A stretch of DNA of 64,000 nt from Lethocerus indicus (taxonomy: Eukaryota > Arthropoda > Insecta > Hemiptera > Belostomatidae), in the NCBI GenBank assembly GCA_019843655.1, contig JACDQD010000011.1, forward strand, positions 9,218,604 through 9,282,603, read 5' to 3'. Positions within the stretch are counted from its first letter, which is position 1; every line of letters begins with the position of its first letter. This document shows, piece by piece, positions 34,786 through 48,737 of the stretch. Both the position numbers and the translations under genes were made by a program. The notes under the pieces are model-generated. The model saw only the letters and a program-made list of their open reading frames with translations, was not told where the DNA came from and ran no database searches.

Positions 34786-37700
34786 CTGGCCCCCGTTACA
34801 GCAATAGGGTCAAAGTAGCTCTTTCCCTTGTGGTAATGCGATGGTGCTCATCGTATGAATTTCGATTGCCGGCTGCCGAGCATACTATAACCACTGTCAC
34901 TACACTGTTAAGCACCGAGCATGTTCTTGTTGTTACTGACTGCTTCGGCGATGACCCGTACCTTAATCCCAGCCTAGGTCCGGCTGAGTGACTGGAGACA
35001 GAAGATGGCAAGATTTATGGTATTACAATTTTGTAGTACCATAAATACCCATTGTTATCTATGAGTATATACCTCTCCGCCTAAATTGTTTCCAGTTAGT
35101 ATTAGACAGTTGTGTGTATTAGGCTATGAATTAAACTCCCCCATCTTTCAATCACCCAAAATAATATAAACGCAGCCATTTCTTATTCCCTTAAATAAAT
35201 TCTTATATACAATATTCTTTTTTAATTTTAGGAATATATGATGTTCATGTGGAAAAAGTGCCATAATTGGGTGGTCTCTTTTATCGAGACATTCATGTGA
35301 AAAGAAAACACTCATCAGTTGTACCCATAACTATATGTAGTTGATTGTACAAAACTAAAAAAAGGTTAAAAAAAGAAGAAAAAAAGGAATATATGAACGA
35401 CGCGAATGGGGTATGCACGATTAAATATTTCATTGAAATAATTATTCATTTCTTATGGGTAGTGAGTCGAGATCGTAACGTATATCACTTTTTGTACAGT
35501 GAAATGAAATTAACATTAACATCATTAAAATATATCCTTTAAAAGCGTAAACCTTGCTGAAGGCCTACAACATGGATAGATTGAATTCATCTTAAATTAC
35601 ATATCCCCCTAATAATAGTAATTGTGCTGATAGTCCGTTCCCTGCGGAAAAAAATGATTAAGTGATGATTATTTGGTGTTACTTCTGCACGCATAACAAG
35701 CATGAAATTGGCACGACTCTTATCCTAACCCCTTGTTAATTCTATTTTCTTCTCTCCGCGGACTTTTATTTTGTGAAAAGATGAATGGCGCCGCTGTATT
35801 TTATTTTTCTGACACCGAGAGTTACGCACGACCGATTCGGTCGGCTTGAGGAAAATATTTCCAGTAGAAGCTTCAGCTTGTTAATTTTTAACGGTTTCGT
35901 ATTTCGAATCATATATAAATTGATAAATAGTGTATTAAATAATTTATATATTCATATTAATGCCTTTGTAGAATTATTTGTCTTATTTATTTGGGACTAG
36001 AATATAGTCTAGCAGTTTGTCGGGGAAATTAACTTACACGGAGAACACATTTGAATCCACCGAATGTATACCATAAAAATGCACATTTTAAGTAACAGAA
36101 TAAAATTCGAACGTATGAGAAAGAATTCGAGAAGATCCCAACTATGATTACAAGATCTGATATCTCGTGGTTGAACGGACGTTATAATTCCCCCTGGGAC
36201 AATGACAAATGGGTAGGTGCCAAAAGAGTTGTCACCGGTCCCGCCATTATATTAAGGGCCTTATCCCGCAAGCGGGACCGGATTCTACCGAGGAATTTCA
36301 TTTTTCTTTTTATTCCCTGCCAGCCCAGAAATGGTACTGGGACGTGCCCCAAATTAATAATTAACTACTCGCCAATCGAGTGGATTTTAAGTTGGTTACA
36401 GTAAAAAAAAACATGCTCGGGAATTGTTTTTCCTTTTTAAATTCCGCAGAATGTAAAACTGTACTGATGCTTACATTGTACATCAAATTACATTTAGGGA
36501 AAATTTTGATGGAGAACTAAGTTTAGGGAACTAAATTTCTTACGGAGTGAAGATGTGCATTTTTGGAGAAGTCTAGTGTCCGACCGATTTTTTCTGTCCG
36601 TACACAGTATGGACGTTAATATTGTTATTACTTATTAGTCATATTAATATTATGTGAAATAAAATGATCGCGCCATTCATGACTTATTAACATTACGGAT
36701 TGGGACAACAGCTGGAGTTATTGCTGTCGCAATTGCATCGGAGGTTAATGCTCACTGCTCCCTCTCCAAGAAGTGCTTGCATAAAGTATTTGAAATATGA
36801 CTCTTACACTACCGCGCAATAAATTTCCGGCTAGCAAATCAGAAGTGAATTAACGCAATAAACAAAGCGACGGTCGGGGCCGTATCTCTTGACGTCATCA
36901 CCGGCAACCGCTTGTTTTCTCGGCGGTCGACATCAATGGAAAAGCTCTATTCAGTACTGGGCTTCTGCCAAAGGAAGTTAAAGATCCGGAACGTTTTGAA
37001 GTTAAAAAAGAACATGTAAAATTTTAACAGCGCGCAGAAGTAGTAAATATCGTCTAATTTTCTAAGAACGAACGTACGTTAACGCGCGAGCCACATAATG
37101 TTAATATTGTCTTCAGTTTTTATTCGCGTTACTGAATTAGTCCCAACAAGTAGGCATATAAACGTCGTAAATCTTCAGGAGAAAATCATGTTACTAGCTT
37201 TGGTAAAAATAGTTTTCTGGCCCGAATGTCTATTTTTTTTTAAAGCTGCACTGATCCTAAATTAATCTGTTGTATTTACACGGCTGTACACTATAGTTTT
37301 AGTTCACTGAAAAAGAAACCTTTTCAGGAGCCTTGCTTATTCTTTTAAAACTAGTTAACAAACAAATAGACTCACTGTGAATAGTAAAAAGTAAAGGAAG
37401 GGAAGACTAAAAAAGAATGGAGGTCAAAATGAAACTCAATTGAGTAACATTGTATAGATCTAACCGTAAACTACAAAAATATTTCTGTAACACATTATAC
37501 ATTCTTATCAAAGTTTTTGATTACTTCAATTAGAAGCTAGGATCGGTAATTTATTTAGTGTATTGAATGAATCGCTTGAATGGGCTGCGGGAAGTTACAG
37601 TCCTCAATTCCCTATACGGTCACTAAATAATGATATACCGCGAATCCATATTGTAAAGGCTAAAATTCGAAACTGGTTATCTGCGTGAAAAATGGCCTAT

Positions 37701-38745
37701 CCGACAATTCCATTCGGACAATTGCGTTCGCGCATTTTTCATCCCGTCCGGTCGACGTTTCTCTTCTAATGCGACGACGCCAGAGACTCGCCCTTTCCGA
37801 ACGTCGGTTGTTAATAATAATAGCGCGTTAATTCGAGAGGTGGCTTAATCGCCTTATAATTCCACGCTGACGCGATTGTGCTCGCCCTCCGAGATAAATA
37901 ACTGTTAATTGTTGAGTTCGCCAATGTCCCCCCGTACTCTTCCAGCGTCGAGAGTGATAGCCTGTTTTGCACTGAAGAGGGCGCGTATCACGCTTATCAG
38001 AAAATGAGACGCATTTAAGGTCTGCGAAAATGATTTTTAAGGTCTGGAAGCTAAATTGTCCCACCGCAGCCACTCTAATCTTTTTTCCGTCCACTCAATT
38101 TGTCACGACACTGAAGAACATTTTGTTCTTCACGAAACAGTGATCTACAATTTTGTCATATGGTCCTGGAAATATTCGTTAATACCAAAATTTAAAAATT
38201 AAAAAAAATAAAATTTTTCTTCCTCAAAAAAGTAACAATTGAATAGTTTTGTTGCGTTAAATCTTTATATTAGTAGCAAATTTGAGGGTATAATAGATGT
38301 CAATTTTCAAATAACTCTGAAATTGCATCAACCGATTTGAATAAACGCTTAAGGTAGAGGGGAGAACGCACAGCGTACCTCATATATGGGAAATGGGCCT
38401 TTTACCGCCTTGTCTCAGAGCGATGAAACAGCTTTGTAAAAGGCAGTATCCTTTAGTTGAGTAGCTGTAAGTCCGAGTACCGGCATACGTAATAATCGCC
38501 CGAAGCCAGATGTTAATGCTGGCGTTAAATTGTGACCGCGATTTCTACACTGTTTCAAGCCGGTAATTCCCCCTAGGCGTTTTTAAGTAGTTATGTCGTT
38601 GCTAAGAACTTGGGTCAAGAATAGGATCTTCTCTAATGTATCTCAACATTCTTTTCATAAGAATCAAAAGAATAATGTAAACTGGAAATCGCAAATTTCT
38701 GGCCAGCAATATTGTTGGTTCATTTCCTGTAATATATTGTAATAC

Positions 38746-38895
38746 GTAGGAGATTTTGTGTGTTTCTGTCTCCTATCGCTGGCTTGGTCTTTTGCTACAA
38801 ATTGTTTAGCTAATACCAAACCAGCGAGAGGAGACAGAAACACAGGGAATCTACGGTATTCCAACCCCTCGCACACCACAAAACAGGTACGTTAA
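38746..38895 (-). mobile_element. Palindromic element, internally deleted copy E, about 150 bp
   Basis: In minus-strand reading it begins TTAACGTACCTGTTTTGTGG and includes TGCGAGGGGTTGGAATACCG. It has the outer parts of both arms (CTGTCTCCTATCGCTGG, GCGAGAGGAGACAG) but only a short ACAAATTGTTTAGCTAA core, so the CTGAAGA segment and inner arms are gone. It has become a simple hairpin. I could not find a convincing flanking duplication. Confidence 0.8.
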
Positions 38896-41800
38896 ACTAA
38901 CTGTAGTTCGTCATTTACTCTTGTGTTTCGTGATAATGCTATTGTAGTGACAGTGTTTGGAAGTCGGGGGGTACGCTGAAACGGGACAGCCACTGACCTA
39001 AGCCAACTAGGCCCCATAATGAGGGGGGACGCCTGCGGCCGTTTTCTAAAAATAAAAACAATTTCATTCACGACGCCTCGCCCACTGCTAATTGTCGGAG
39101 CCGTTTGTCATCGTAGCCGAGCGTCCGCCACGTCCGCTCTATTGCGGCCAGAAATAGATGCCGATCTATTCCCGCTCCATTCCAAAACTGTAATCCGATG
39201 AAGACGCCGTCTGGCGTTTGACGCACAGGGGCGGGTGGGGTGACTCCTCCGTTTTTTCCCCTCATATTTATCCTATCCAAACCCGACTCTCCCATTAGAA
39301 CGGTCCATTACCGAGAATAATAAACCGAGCGGAATGAGTCCCCCCTCCGTTCCGCCGACGGCGATTTATCTTACCGGCGGCCGGTTGTAATTGGCGTCGG
39401 GCCTTTTTACTCCTCGACGGAATTATAATGCTATTTGGTCGTGGGTACTCTTAAAAACGGCCTGTCTGCCTCTTCCGATGCGTTATTAATAAATGGCGGG
39501 GTGGAGTCATTATAGTATAATGTTAATTTTTAAAGTTAGAAAAAAAAGTTTGAACTGTAATCGCTGGAAGGGTAGCCCCATGTTGGTAGGAAAGAGAGTG
39601 TATTATTTCCGCATAAAATTCTAATCAAAAATAATTTTAAGGAGATATCTAAATGGAGATAATTAGGGAATATTTTATTTTTTGTAAGAGATTTACTAAC
39701 CACAGAAAATGTATATTACTTTTCATAAAAAAAAGAAATAAATTTTATACATCAATGCAAATAATCACAGAATGTATGTGCTATGATCGGTTATTCGGTA
39801 GTATTCGTGTTCCACAATAATTATTTAAATTTATTTTAGGGTAAATTCTATTAGTCAAAATATGGTTGTGGTTATGATTACATTCCCGCGGTACCTTCGG
39901 TGAATATAGACGATTAAGTGATTCTTAACCGACTTCATTCTCAGTTCGTTAGTATGCCCTGGTTTGAAATTAATAGGATCCGGTCGAGTGAATCCCCGCG
40001 GTCGTTTTGTACACTCGTATAATCTCATATTAGACGCGGGCCACAGTCAACTGAATCTCGACGACTTACGTCGCAATTGGAAACGCCGCCAAGTGCAATT
40101 TGAGAAACTTTTATCGCGCAATAAAAAAGAGGACCGAATGAGGATTTCGCTTCTGCTACGTGCATATTCGATTTTAATATCTTTCCGTCTGGACAGACAT
40201 AACCGGCCGTCATTATTTGGGGACCGTCCTAATGTTCCACTAGCACTCATATCTCTCTCAGTAATTCCCAAAAGCAATTTTGCGAAAACTTATACCTGTA
40301 TTTCGACAATTTTGACGATTGTAAGCAACTTAAGTTAAAAAATGTAAATTTACTAAGATAATATTTAAATGATTTTGATCCTACAGTAGTTCTCGAAATA
40401 GAGGGTATCTAGAGGTAATTCTCGAAAATGTATAACTGACTGGCAGTCACAATCGATACTATCGAAAAAAGAACGAAACGTTGAGTACTGATTGAGAACC
40501 CATTCTTTAATAAATTCGCGATCAAATTAGTATTATTGCTAAAAAAAGGAGAATGTAAATTGCCTGGAAATGCAGTATGTTTCAATCGAGGCACTGAAAG
40601 CATCAATTGAATCTAATACAAACCCAAAAATTAGCGAGACGAATTGATGGGCTGTATGAATATTAATTGGCACTCTCGGACATCAATAAACGGAGAAGGG
40701 CGTCAATATTTATTCCCGTATGAATTGTTAATGCTGGCCCACCCGCGCGTTTTATTTCGATTTTGTTTACAGTTTTATTTCGGCCGAGGCTCTCGCGGAT
40801 CGCTTCCCACTCGCTTTCGTCGTTAAAACACAATATATATCAAGTATATAGTGTTTGTAATTTTTCTTGTGTGAAAGGCTATTATCATATTATACCTTTA
40901 ATTATTATGACTTTATAATTTTGTTTACTCTCCGTTCTGCGTAGTTTAATTAAGAAATCTGCTGTATAAGGGAACGGTAAGAATGTTAAATATAATTAAA
41001 CAATTTAGTAACTATAAGTATTCATTAAGCGGATTGCAATAAAGTAAATTTATATCCTGGGGCAGATGTTCTTGCATTAAGCTTGGTGGTACCGGCATCG
41101 CCAGTGCCACTACGCTGAGTGTTTAAATGTCAGGCCCGAGTTCGGAATTAACACGCGATTGCGCTCTCTGGAATCCCGCCGCGTCGGACGTTGTAGTCGC
41201 ATTATAAAAGCGATACTAATCATTATACTGTTAAAGCATGAGTTACAGTGCTTTAACAAATTCTACAACGCCCTATGAAATTATATAATGCACAAAGTCC
41301 CCCGCTGCGATTCTAACCTGTTGCGCTAACAAACACACAGTATTCATTGATGAGTCGAAGAATTAATATTTTCCGATCGATCCGTGTTTGGCATTCATTT
41401 AATCGAATAGCTACATAACTATTGAGAGGAGAGAATGTATGCTTATATCATGTATACTAGATAAAGCAATTTATTGTATTACCTCTGGCGTAAGTTATTT
41501 TATGGAGTTCATGTGTAGAAAAAAATGTGCTGGGTTATCATAAATTATAAACGTTAGTTATTCTGCAACAAAATGAATTTTCAGTCATCCCTTGTTCTTG
41601 AATTAGGGGCCCTTCTTTCTTACATCCGCGAGATAGGACACTTTTTATGTGCGGATTGGACATGCAGGTGTTTTTTTCTCCTGGACGCGTTAATTTCAGG
41701 AATGACGTCACGGAAGGAATCTGATATTGATGTTGTTGTGTAGGCGCAGTTAACAACGGCCGTGGTGAGACGAGCGAGGGGATGTTCGAAGCGAGACCGA

Positions 41801-44800
41801 TTAGTAAAAGAACTCATCCACCCCTCATGGCTCTATGAAAAAGGGAGATAGCGATTCGGCCAGGGTTTATGGGCCATGCGGACCGAATTTTAGGTAAAAG
41901 TGATAACTTTATTGTAGTGCTTTTAGTATGGAGGTTCATTCTCCCAACAATCTTTTCTCATATTTTGTCTAAAATTCCCTCTATTTTCGAATTTTTTCAA
42001 TTATAACAAGAGATTGATTATTGGAAATATATTTCCTCGGACATTTCGATTTGAACACTACTTTGCTTTTGATAGTCCGCCAGGTCGTGAAAACTCTGGC
42101 GATGATGTTTTTACGTTTCCAGATTATCGAAGCCTCCCACACCCCTCTTCTCGTAATTATCGAAGGGTCACTGACTCAATATATGCTTTAGAGCTCCCGG
42201 TCTATAGAGGCATAAATCATAGACATTTATGATCCCAGTCCTATTTTCAGGCGGCAACGATACAGCCGACACAATGATATACGCATGCAGCGCGTAGTGA
42301 ATGGGAAGAGTTTTCAGGGATGGGCCGATAAAAAAGACCGAGAGGCAGTTCCCGGTGCGGATTCCACTTCTTTTGGTTTATAGAAAGATGCCCTTGTCTA
42401 AATGCAATTCGGTTTGGTTCGAATGATCCACCTTCGCATTGTAGTCTTCGTGATTGATTACCTTACATTGTGCTGGCACGGGAAATATAGCATTGTGCGT
42501 GGGATGGACTTTTTCAGTGAAACACGCTTGGAACAATGTTCGGACGCTTCGTTGCCAAGCGTATCGTTCATATACGGATTTTTTCTGGTCCAGGAACCTC
42601 AGATTCCTTCTATATGAAACTGACATTAAATAATGAAAAGTTATGCCCACCCTATATTTTTCTAATTTGATATAGCGTAGAAATGGAGAAAAAATCGTTC
42701 ATATAGCTGCGAAATGCAATAGTGTATAGAAATTGGGAATATCGCGTATTTCATTTTTCTTAATAGCGATGATGAATATATACATTACAACACCTATCAT
42801 AAAAGGAAGTAAAAATGAAACATAAACGACCCATAACTGAATTAGAGTCTGAATATATAATGATTTCATTTAAACGCATAATCCACATCGGTGTTTAATC
42901 TGGAATCATTATTGTTGCTGATGCAGTCGACTGGTGCGTTAGCAGTCGATCTGAAGAATCCGCGGTATGCTTATATTAAGTCGCGGTTGCCTCCCCGGGC
43001 GACAGATTTGCATATTTTAATTCGCGTTTCATTCTTCAGCCGTGGAAGTTGGGCTCGGCCCGTGTACACGCGAAGTGACTCATGAGATTCTGGTCTTCGC
43101 TCCGACAAGAGCACCGGCCAAGATTTGCATAGGCTAAACACTCGAGCGGATATAGTCCGGCTTGCGGGTACCAGCATCGGTCCCGGCGGTTTTTCGACCG
43201 GGATTTAGCGAGGCCCGACTGTCATAAAATAACAATCCCATGTCTGGCCTAGAGAATTTTATGAGCGATTGGCACGCCTGCTGCGCCGACGATTCTATAT
43301 GGGATAGATACATTTTATTTTATTTATTTATAAATCAACACTACCAGGACGGAGACTATTTTATTTATCTATTGAAAATTCGGATTTATTTATGTATGAA
43401 TGTTGGTTAGTTGGATGTACTTCGTCACCATTTTTGGTATAGTTCTGGCAACTAGATAAACCTAAGAGGTCATCAACTGCGAAGTACGTAATGAGGTGGT
43501 ACTTGTCATTGCATTGTAGACTTTTTCGTGGCAGCACTCCGTCCCAGAGCAAAAATGTGATTTGAAATTAGGTGTGTGTCAACTTCTAGAAGCTTCGTCG
43601 GTCGTAGTTTTCCTGTTCCTGTGTAGAGCTCCCGTGGAATCATTATCGTGGAATTTTTAGGTTCTCCGAACGCTTCTTCATTGGGCCGAACAAACGGTAA
43701 AATGAAGAGGGGGGAATAAATTGCTCAGGATGGACTCAGCAATTTACTTTTTTTGTTGCCCGAAAATGGGCCATCAAAATCGTCGTGTATTCTTGAATTT
43801 ACAATTTATTTTTTACTTTAGCTATTTTTTTATACTTCCGTTTGGTTTTATGTGTATAAAACGTATAAGGCCAACCGTAAATAAAGTTTTGGATATTTTA
43901 TTATACTTCTCTTTATAGCGGGTCAACTTTTTTCAAGGACTCCAATCGGTGGGCCCTTTTATATTTCTTTTCATTTTAGTATAATTACAAGGAGAGGATT
44001 TCGTAGGTAGTATCAGAGTTGTAAGGGTTCAGATATTGTGGATTCAGCGATCAACTAATATGGGTTAAAGACAGAAAAGGAAGACCTAAGGCTTATAAGG
44101 CTTCGTACCTCCTTGAGGTGATTCTAGCGTCGCTGGAGGCAGCTATGGACGCTGAATACCTTAGATTTGTTCACTACTCACTGCAATCCAGGCTAAGCGA
44201 GGAATATTTTACGTAGACTCGTAGACTTCGTTTGATTTTTCGTAGGTTTAAAAAAAGAAGAATATTGAAAGAGCCTCCACTTATGTTAGAAGAAGAAGGT
44301 GGAGGAAGGCATCGCATTAAACATCAACTTTATATAGACGACTAAAAGTTATGGCCAACTCACCTCCCAATTTGAGCAAACATCTAGATTTAACAAGAAG
44401 TTTCAGAGCTTGTCAGGACGAGTTCTCGGTTGATGACACCGGTGTAATAACTGATTTTGTCAGTGGGAAATACTAAACGTATCTCGGACTCCTCCACCTC
44501 CTCTACTTCGTCCTGTAATTTGATACGTAAAAAATTTTACAGACCGATTTAAAAAATTGTTTCTAATTACCGTACCTAGCTTTTTAAATATAAAAAGCTA
44601 GCTTTATATTTTCTGACGGCGACAGTAGCTACTAGAATGGGTTGTCCTGCATATTTCATTGCTCATGTCTGTAACCACGTTTGTATGAACTGTCTTTCCC
44701 CGTTTACTTTCGATTATATTTATGTGATTATAATTTATTTTTTCACACGAGCGGGGCAAATTTTAAAGCACTGGGCTGTAGAAAAATAGGGTCGTATAAT

Positions 44801-47800
44801 GCGAGTTCTGCCTGCAATAAAGATGCCTATCTGACTGACAATCGCAGTCGTTAGACCCCCGCTGGATGAATATCCCGTCCTGGAACATTCTGCCTATAAG
44901 TGCAGAATTTTACTCATAAATTAATGCCGAGTAGAGCGCCCGTGTCAAGGAAAAATGTTCTCTTGAACAACTTTGATTGTTTAAATTCTATATAAAAGAT
45001 AGCGTTGTGCAAAGGCTGTACTTGATCGCCACTTTAAGACCTGTATGTTCAGTACTCACTTATTCGCATGTGAGTGGCAAATTAAATTTCACTTGTCCCA
45101 CTAACAACAACCTTCCCGGCAATAATAAATCTCCTGGTAATAAAGAGCCGCCGCGGTCTCAGGCATTGAAGTGTTGGATTCCAGATCGGTGCCAAATACT
45201 TCTCTCTAATTTGGTTAAGCAGTATATTTGTAATAATATATATGTGGCTTTTGTTTGTTTCGGGCACAATCCCAACATTCAGGTTATGGTATAAAATCTT
45301 ACCCACTTATAGGGGATAACTGTTATAATAGTGCTGAAATTATTGCATTACAGAAATAATTGAATAGAACGCCATGTTGATATAATTCTAAACAGAGTTC
45401 TTTGAGGGTGGTCTTCATGTTCAGTTCATCTTGATATAAATTATGTGGACAATCGGGCTCAGGAAGCTTCCACGTTGTGACCTAATCGGATGACCACAGT
45501 TTTTCCCCTCTATATATATTTTCAGATCTATCATGTTGGGCTTGTAATTGGTTTCTTCTTTCTTAAAGCCTTTATTGTCTTTCCTTTTTTCACTGATCCC
45601 CACTCAAGGTTTGTTCTCAAGCTGCAGTAGTGTGTTATATAAATTGAACTTTCTTTAGAAACCTTCGGCTGGCGGGAAATTTTCTTATAGGATAGCCTGT
45701 TAAATATGCAGGTTTATTTAGTCCCCCGCTTTACCGGCTCCTTGCTTACCGTGGTTTTATGGGGATATTAAACTAACGCCCTCCTTATTGGCCTTACAAT
45801 GGACTCTGAACAGTTCTTGGAATCTTGAGCAGGGTTCAATACAACCCATACAATGTATGATTTTTACGGTTGGACAAGCGAAGTCTCTCGCGTTTCTTAA
45901 CTGTAAACTCTTGTTTGAATTTTAATTCGTTCACTTGGTAAATCTTTGGTAACTAACCTTACTTATTTAAATGACAATAATCCTGCTAAAGTAAAAATGT
46001 TGTCAAGAATTCCTTAGAACGGAAATGGATTTTGAGCCGCGGTCAGTTGGTCGAATACCTCCTTGACAGTTCAGATGTTCCAATAAAGGACATACATTAT
46101 TATATAAAGTACTCCCATATTGATCTTAATAAAATTTAGATATGTATAAAGTCTGTAGCAGTTGGCTAGTATTGAATTAACGCTGTCCTATGTGGCAAGA
46201 TACGCAAAATCAGCGTGATCTATCAAATCTATTCAAATATCTATCTTCATATAGATTGGATATATATTCTTTGGTGCTTTTAAATAAAGATACTGTTGAG
46301 TTGAAGGGTTTTCACAGTGACTCCATCCATATTCGCGCTCGGTCGTTTTTGCCTCCTGCCGTTAATCCCGGACCGAAGGGAAACAAAACCTTATTGAAAC
46401 TTCACTAGTTCTTCGAGTTCTTGTTAGTCTCGATCGGTGACTTCTTTTTTCTTGGAACTGGCAGTTACCTAGAAGAGAGCCGGCCCCCAAGGCGTCGACC
46501 GCGGTCGACCCGTCGCTCCTGTCGGAAGAAATTTAAAATTCAGGCTTAAAATGTTCTTTATTGCATTAAGAACATCTGGGAACCAACTGAAGACTGATGT
46601 AATCGGTTCAAAACCTAATTCTGTAAATAAATACCTTTTGCGCTATTAATCCATTTTCCACCTTCTATTTATTTCGTATATTGAAGTAAATACAGAAATT
46701 ACGTATTTAATGGCTTAAAATTTTGGCCAAGAATTGATACCACTTTAGATTAGAAATGTAGGTTCCTAAGGCGTTGACGCTTCCATGCTCCGTAAAAATC
46801 GTGGCTCTGAATAAGTAAATTTTAAAGATCTGAAAGTGATGTCTATGATGATTACATGCGTAAATTATGCACTGTAAGATTATGACTAAATACCAAAACT
46901 TGTCCAGAGTCGAATCAACGAGTAGCAACAGTGACGGTAATCTGTACTTGGTATATTATTTTTCCCCCCGGATGACTCTCTCCGGGCCGGCATTCGATCG
47001 AACACCGAATCTATTTTCGATGAGGTATACACCTGACCATAGATAGTATCTTGACGGGGGGCTCAAAACGGTACCGCAGGGGCCGTGGACTAACGAGGAG
47101 CCAGCGCTTCGGTGAAAGCTCGGCTTTTCTGTCCGCCGAGTGGTTAAGAAACGTGATCTGCACAAAAGCCCGGGCCCCAGTTTCAATTGTGAGTCCCTTT
47201 TCTCCCCGGGGAGGAGCCGGCGCTGTCTAGCCCACAATCGGGCCCATCATCGGGGAGTCGCACCTTCATTTTACACGAAATAAATGTATGAGGCGGACAA
47301 AGGGAGAAACTACACGTTGTCATTGAAAATTACATTCGTATAGTGTTTTCGTATCTTATATATAATTTCAAGTAAGGAACGTAGGTTTCTCGAAAAGTCA
47401 GACAAAACGAGACAGAAATCCCTGACGGTGGTATACTCGATCGACGATGGTCGTATCCCTAACGTGGGGAGAAACCAATGGCAACAATGAGCCCTCGGTG
47501 AATACGAATAAATTAGTTCAGAAGTAAATGTTAAAGAACTAGTCGCCAGTCAGTATTGAGAGCAAAACTTTCACATATACCAAGAAACATAAGCGAAAAT
47601 GAACTAAAAAAAATGTCAACATAAGACGGCCTGGGCTCACTATGAGCTGTACTTAATCACGTTTCCGCATTTTTTAAACCAAAAGTTAATGCCAGAGAGA
47701 AGATGACAAATAGACGTTCAGCTTGGCTAGACAAACGGTTTCATGCTAGGGCTAAACTACTGTAGCAATCAGTGGCGCTGGGCAGGGGGAGGGGAACGCC

Positions 47801-48247
47801 AGATGAAAAACGGGGGGACCCTCACTCCCTCCATACGATTCCGGGGAGTTGATGCCCGCCGCAAGTGGGAAATATCCTCTTAATGACGCCGGCGGAATCC
47901 TAACGCATTTGGGTGTACGAGGCCCGCATAAATCATTCCCGGGGGAGGGCCGACGACACTATCGCGATTCAGAATTAAGGAATCTCGCCCCCGCTCGCCC
48001 CTCCGCTCACGTTCGATTAATTCATTTCAGACGCGAATCACCTTCAACTCCCGGCGACGGCTTAATTATGATAAATGCGCCCGATGTGAGCGTTGTACGT
48101 TATTTGTTATGGCGCTAATTGCCTTAGCGGTACTTAACAGCGGTACCAACACCGTTTATTCATCCTAGTCTAGTTGATCATTCATCCCGTTGTATTGCAT
48201 AATTAATTTTCGGTACCCGTCGGGCCGAATCGACAGTTGTAATGACC

Positions 48248-48282
48248 CTGAAGACGGAAACAGTTCCGAAACGTTGGCAAGG
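48248..48282 (+). other. Isolated CTGAAGA-stem-GAAACGTT motif
   Basis: CCTGAAGACGGAA-ACAG-TTCCGAAACGTTGG has the same architecture as the right-arm motif of the palindromic elements. CTGAAGA is followed by a short hairpin and GAAAC. CUGANGA...GAAA is the hammerhead-ribozyme core pattern, but there is an extra base before stem II and no obvious cleavage site. It has no surrounding element arms. Confidence 0.35.
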
Positions 48283-48737
48283 GATGCTCCGGGAGGAAAG
48301 GGAACTCAACCTTTCAATGGGAGGGACTCAGGTGAAAGTCAAATCTGTATCACCAGCTGTTGCTCAGGTTCTCTCCTATAGTGCGCGGACTAACCGGAAA
48401 GTAGTAACGCAATCCTAGAAATTGTACCTTTCTGGTGTTACCCCTCCAGAATGAAAATAATTATATTACAGTTATTGACAGTACCCACAGAACGCACGCA
48501 TCTAGCCATGTCCCTCCCCCTATTGTATTATATCATGTGAAAGGTTAAGAGAATAAATTAGCAGACAGTCTTGTTGGACGACACCCTGGTTAGTTTAGTC
48601 GATAGTCGTTTTCGAAGCGTATGTTATTATTTCTTGATATAACCCTCCTTTGATATTTTTCTTTGCATATATAATAATTAAAAACCAGGAAAATCATTCA
48701 ATTTAATTATAACACGAATTATGTTTGTTTGTTGCAG

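Larger units (their letters stand above)
14322..48737 (+). other. Proposed 34.4-kb intron 1 of the transporter gene
   Basis: It is bounded by GTACAA and TGTTTGTTGCAG. None of the many short open frames inside shows a recognisable domain. Contents listed separately include palindromic elements B to E, TA and TG microsatellites and several strong hairpins. GC-rich blocks alternate with AT-rich DNA, for example at 20040-20300, 23120-23520, 24060-24380, 33240-33700 and 46950-48120. They may include regulatory DNA, but nothing in the sequence proves this. Confidence 0.45.

Noticed and set aside
39964..40338. 124-codon open frame on plus strand
   Set aside because: It has no recognised domain and is overlapped by opposing open frames of similar size. 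There is no splice or promoter context beyond background.
48721..48737. ATG at 48721 as transporter start (MFVCCS...)
   Set aside because: The ATG lies in a pyrimidine-rich acceptor tract ending in TTGCAG, so it is more likely intron. It stays possible if no upstream exon is confirmed.
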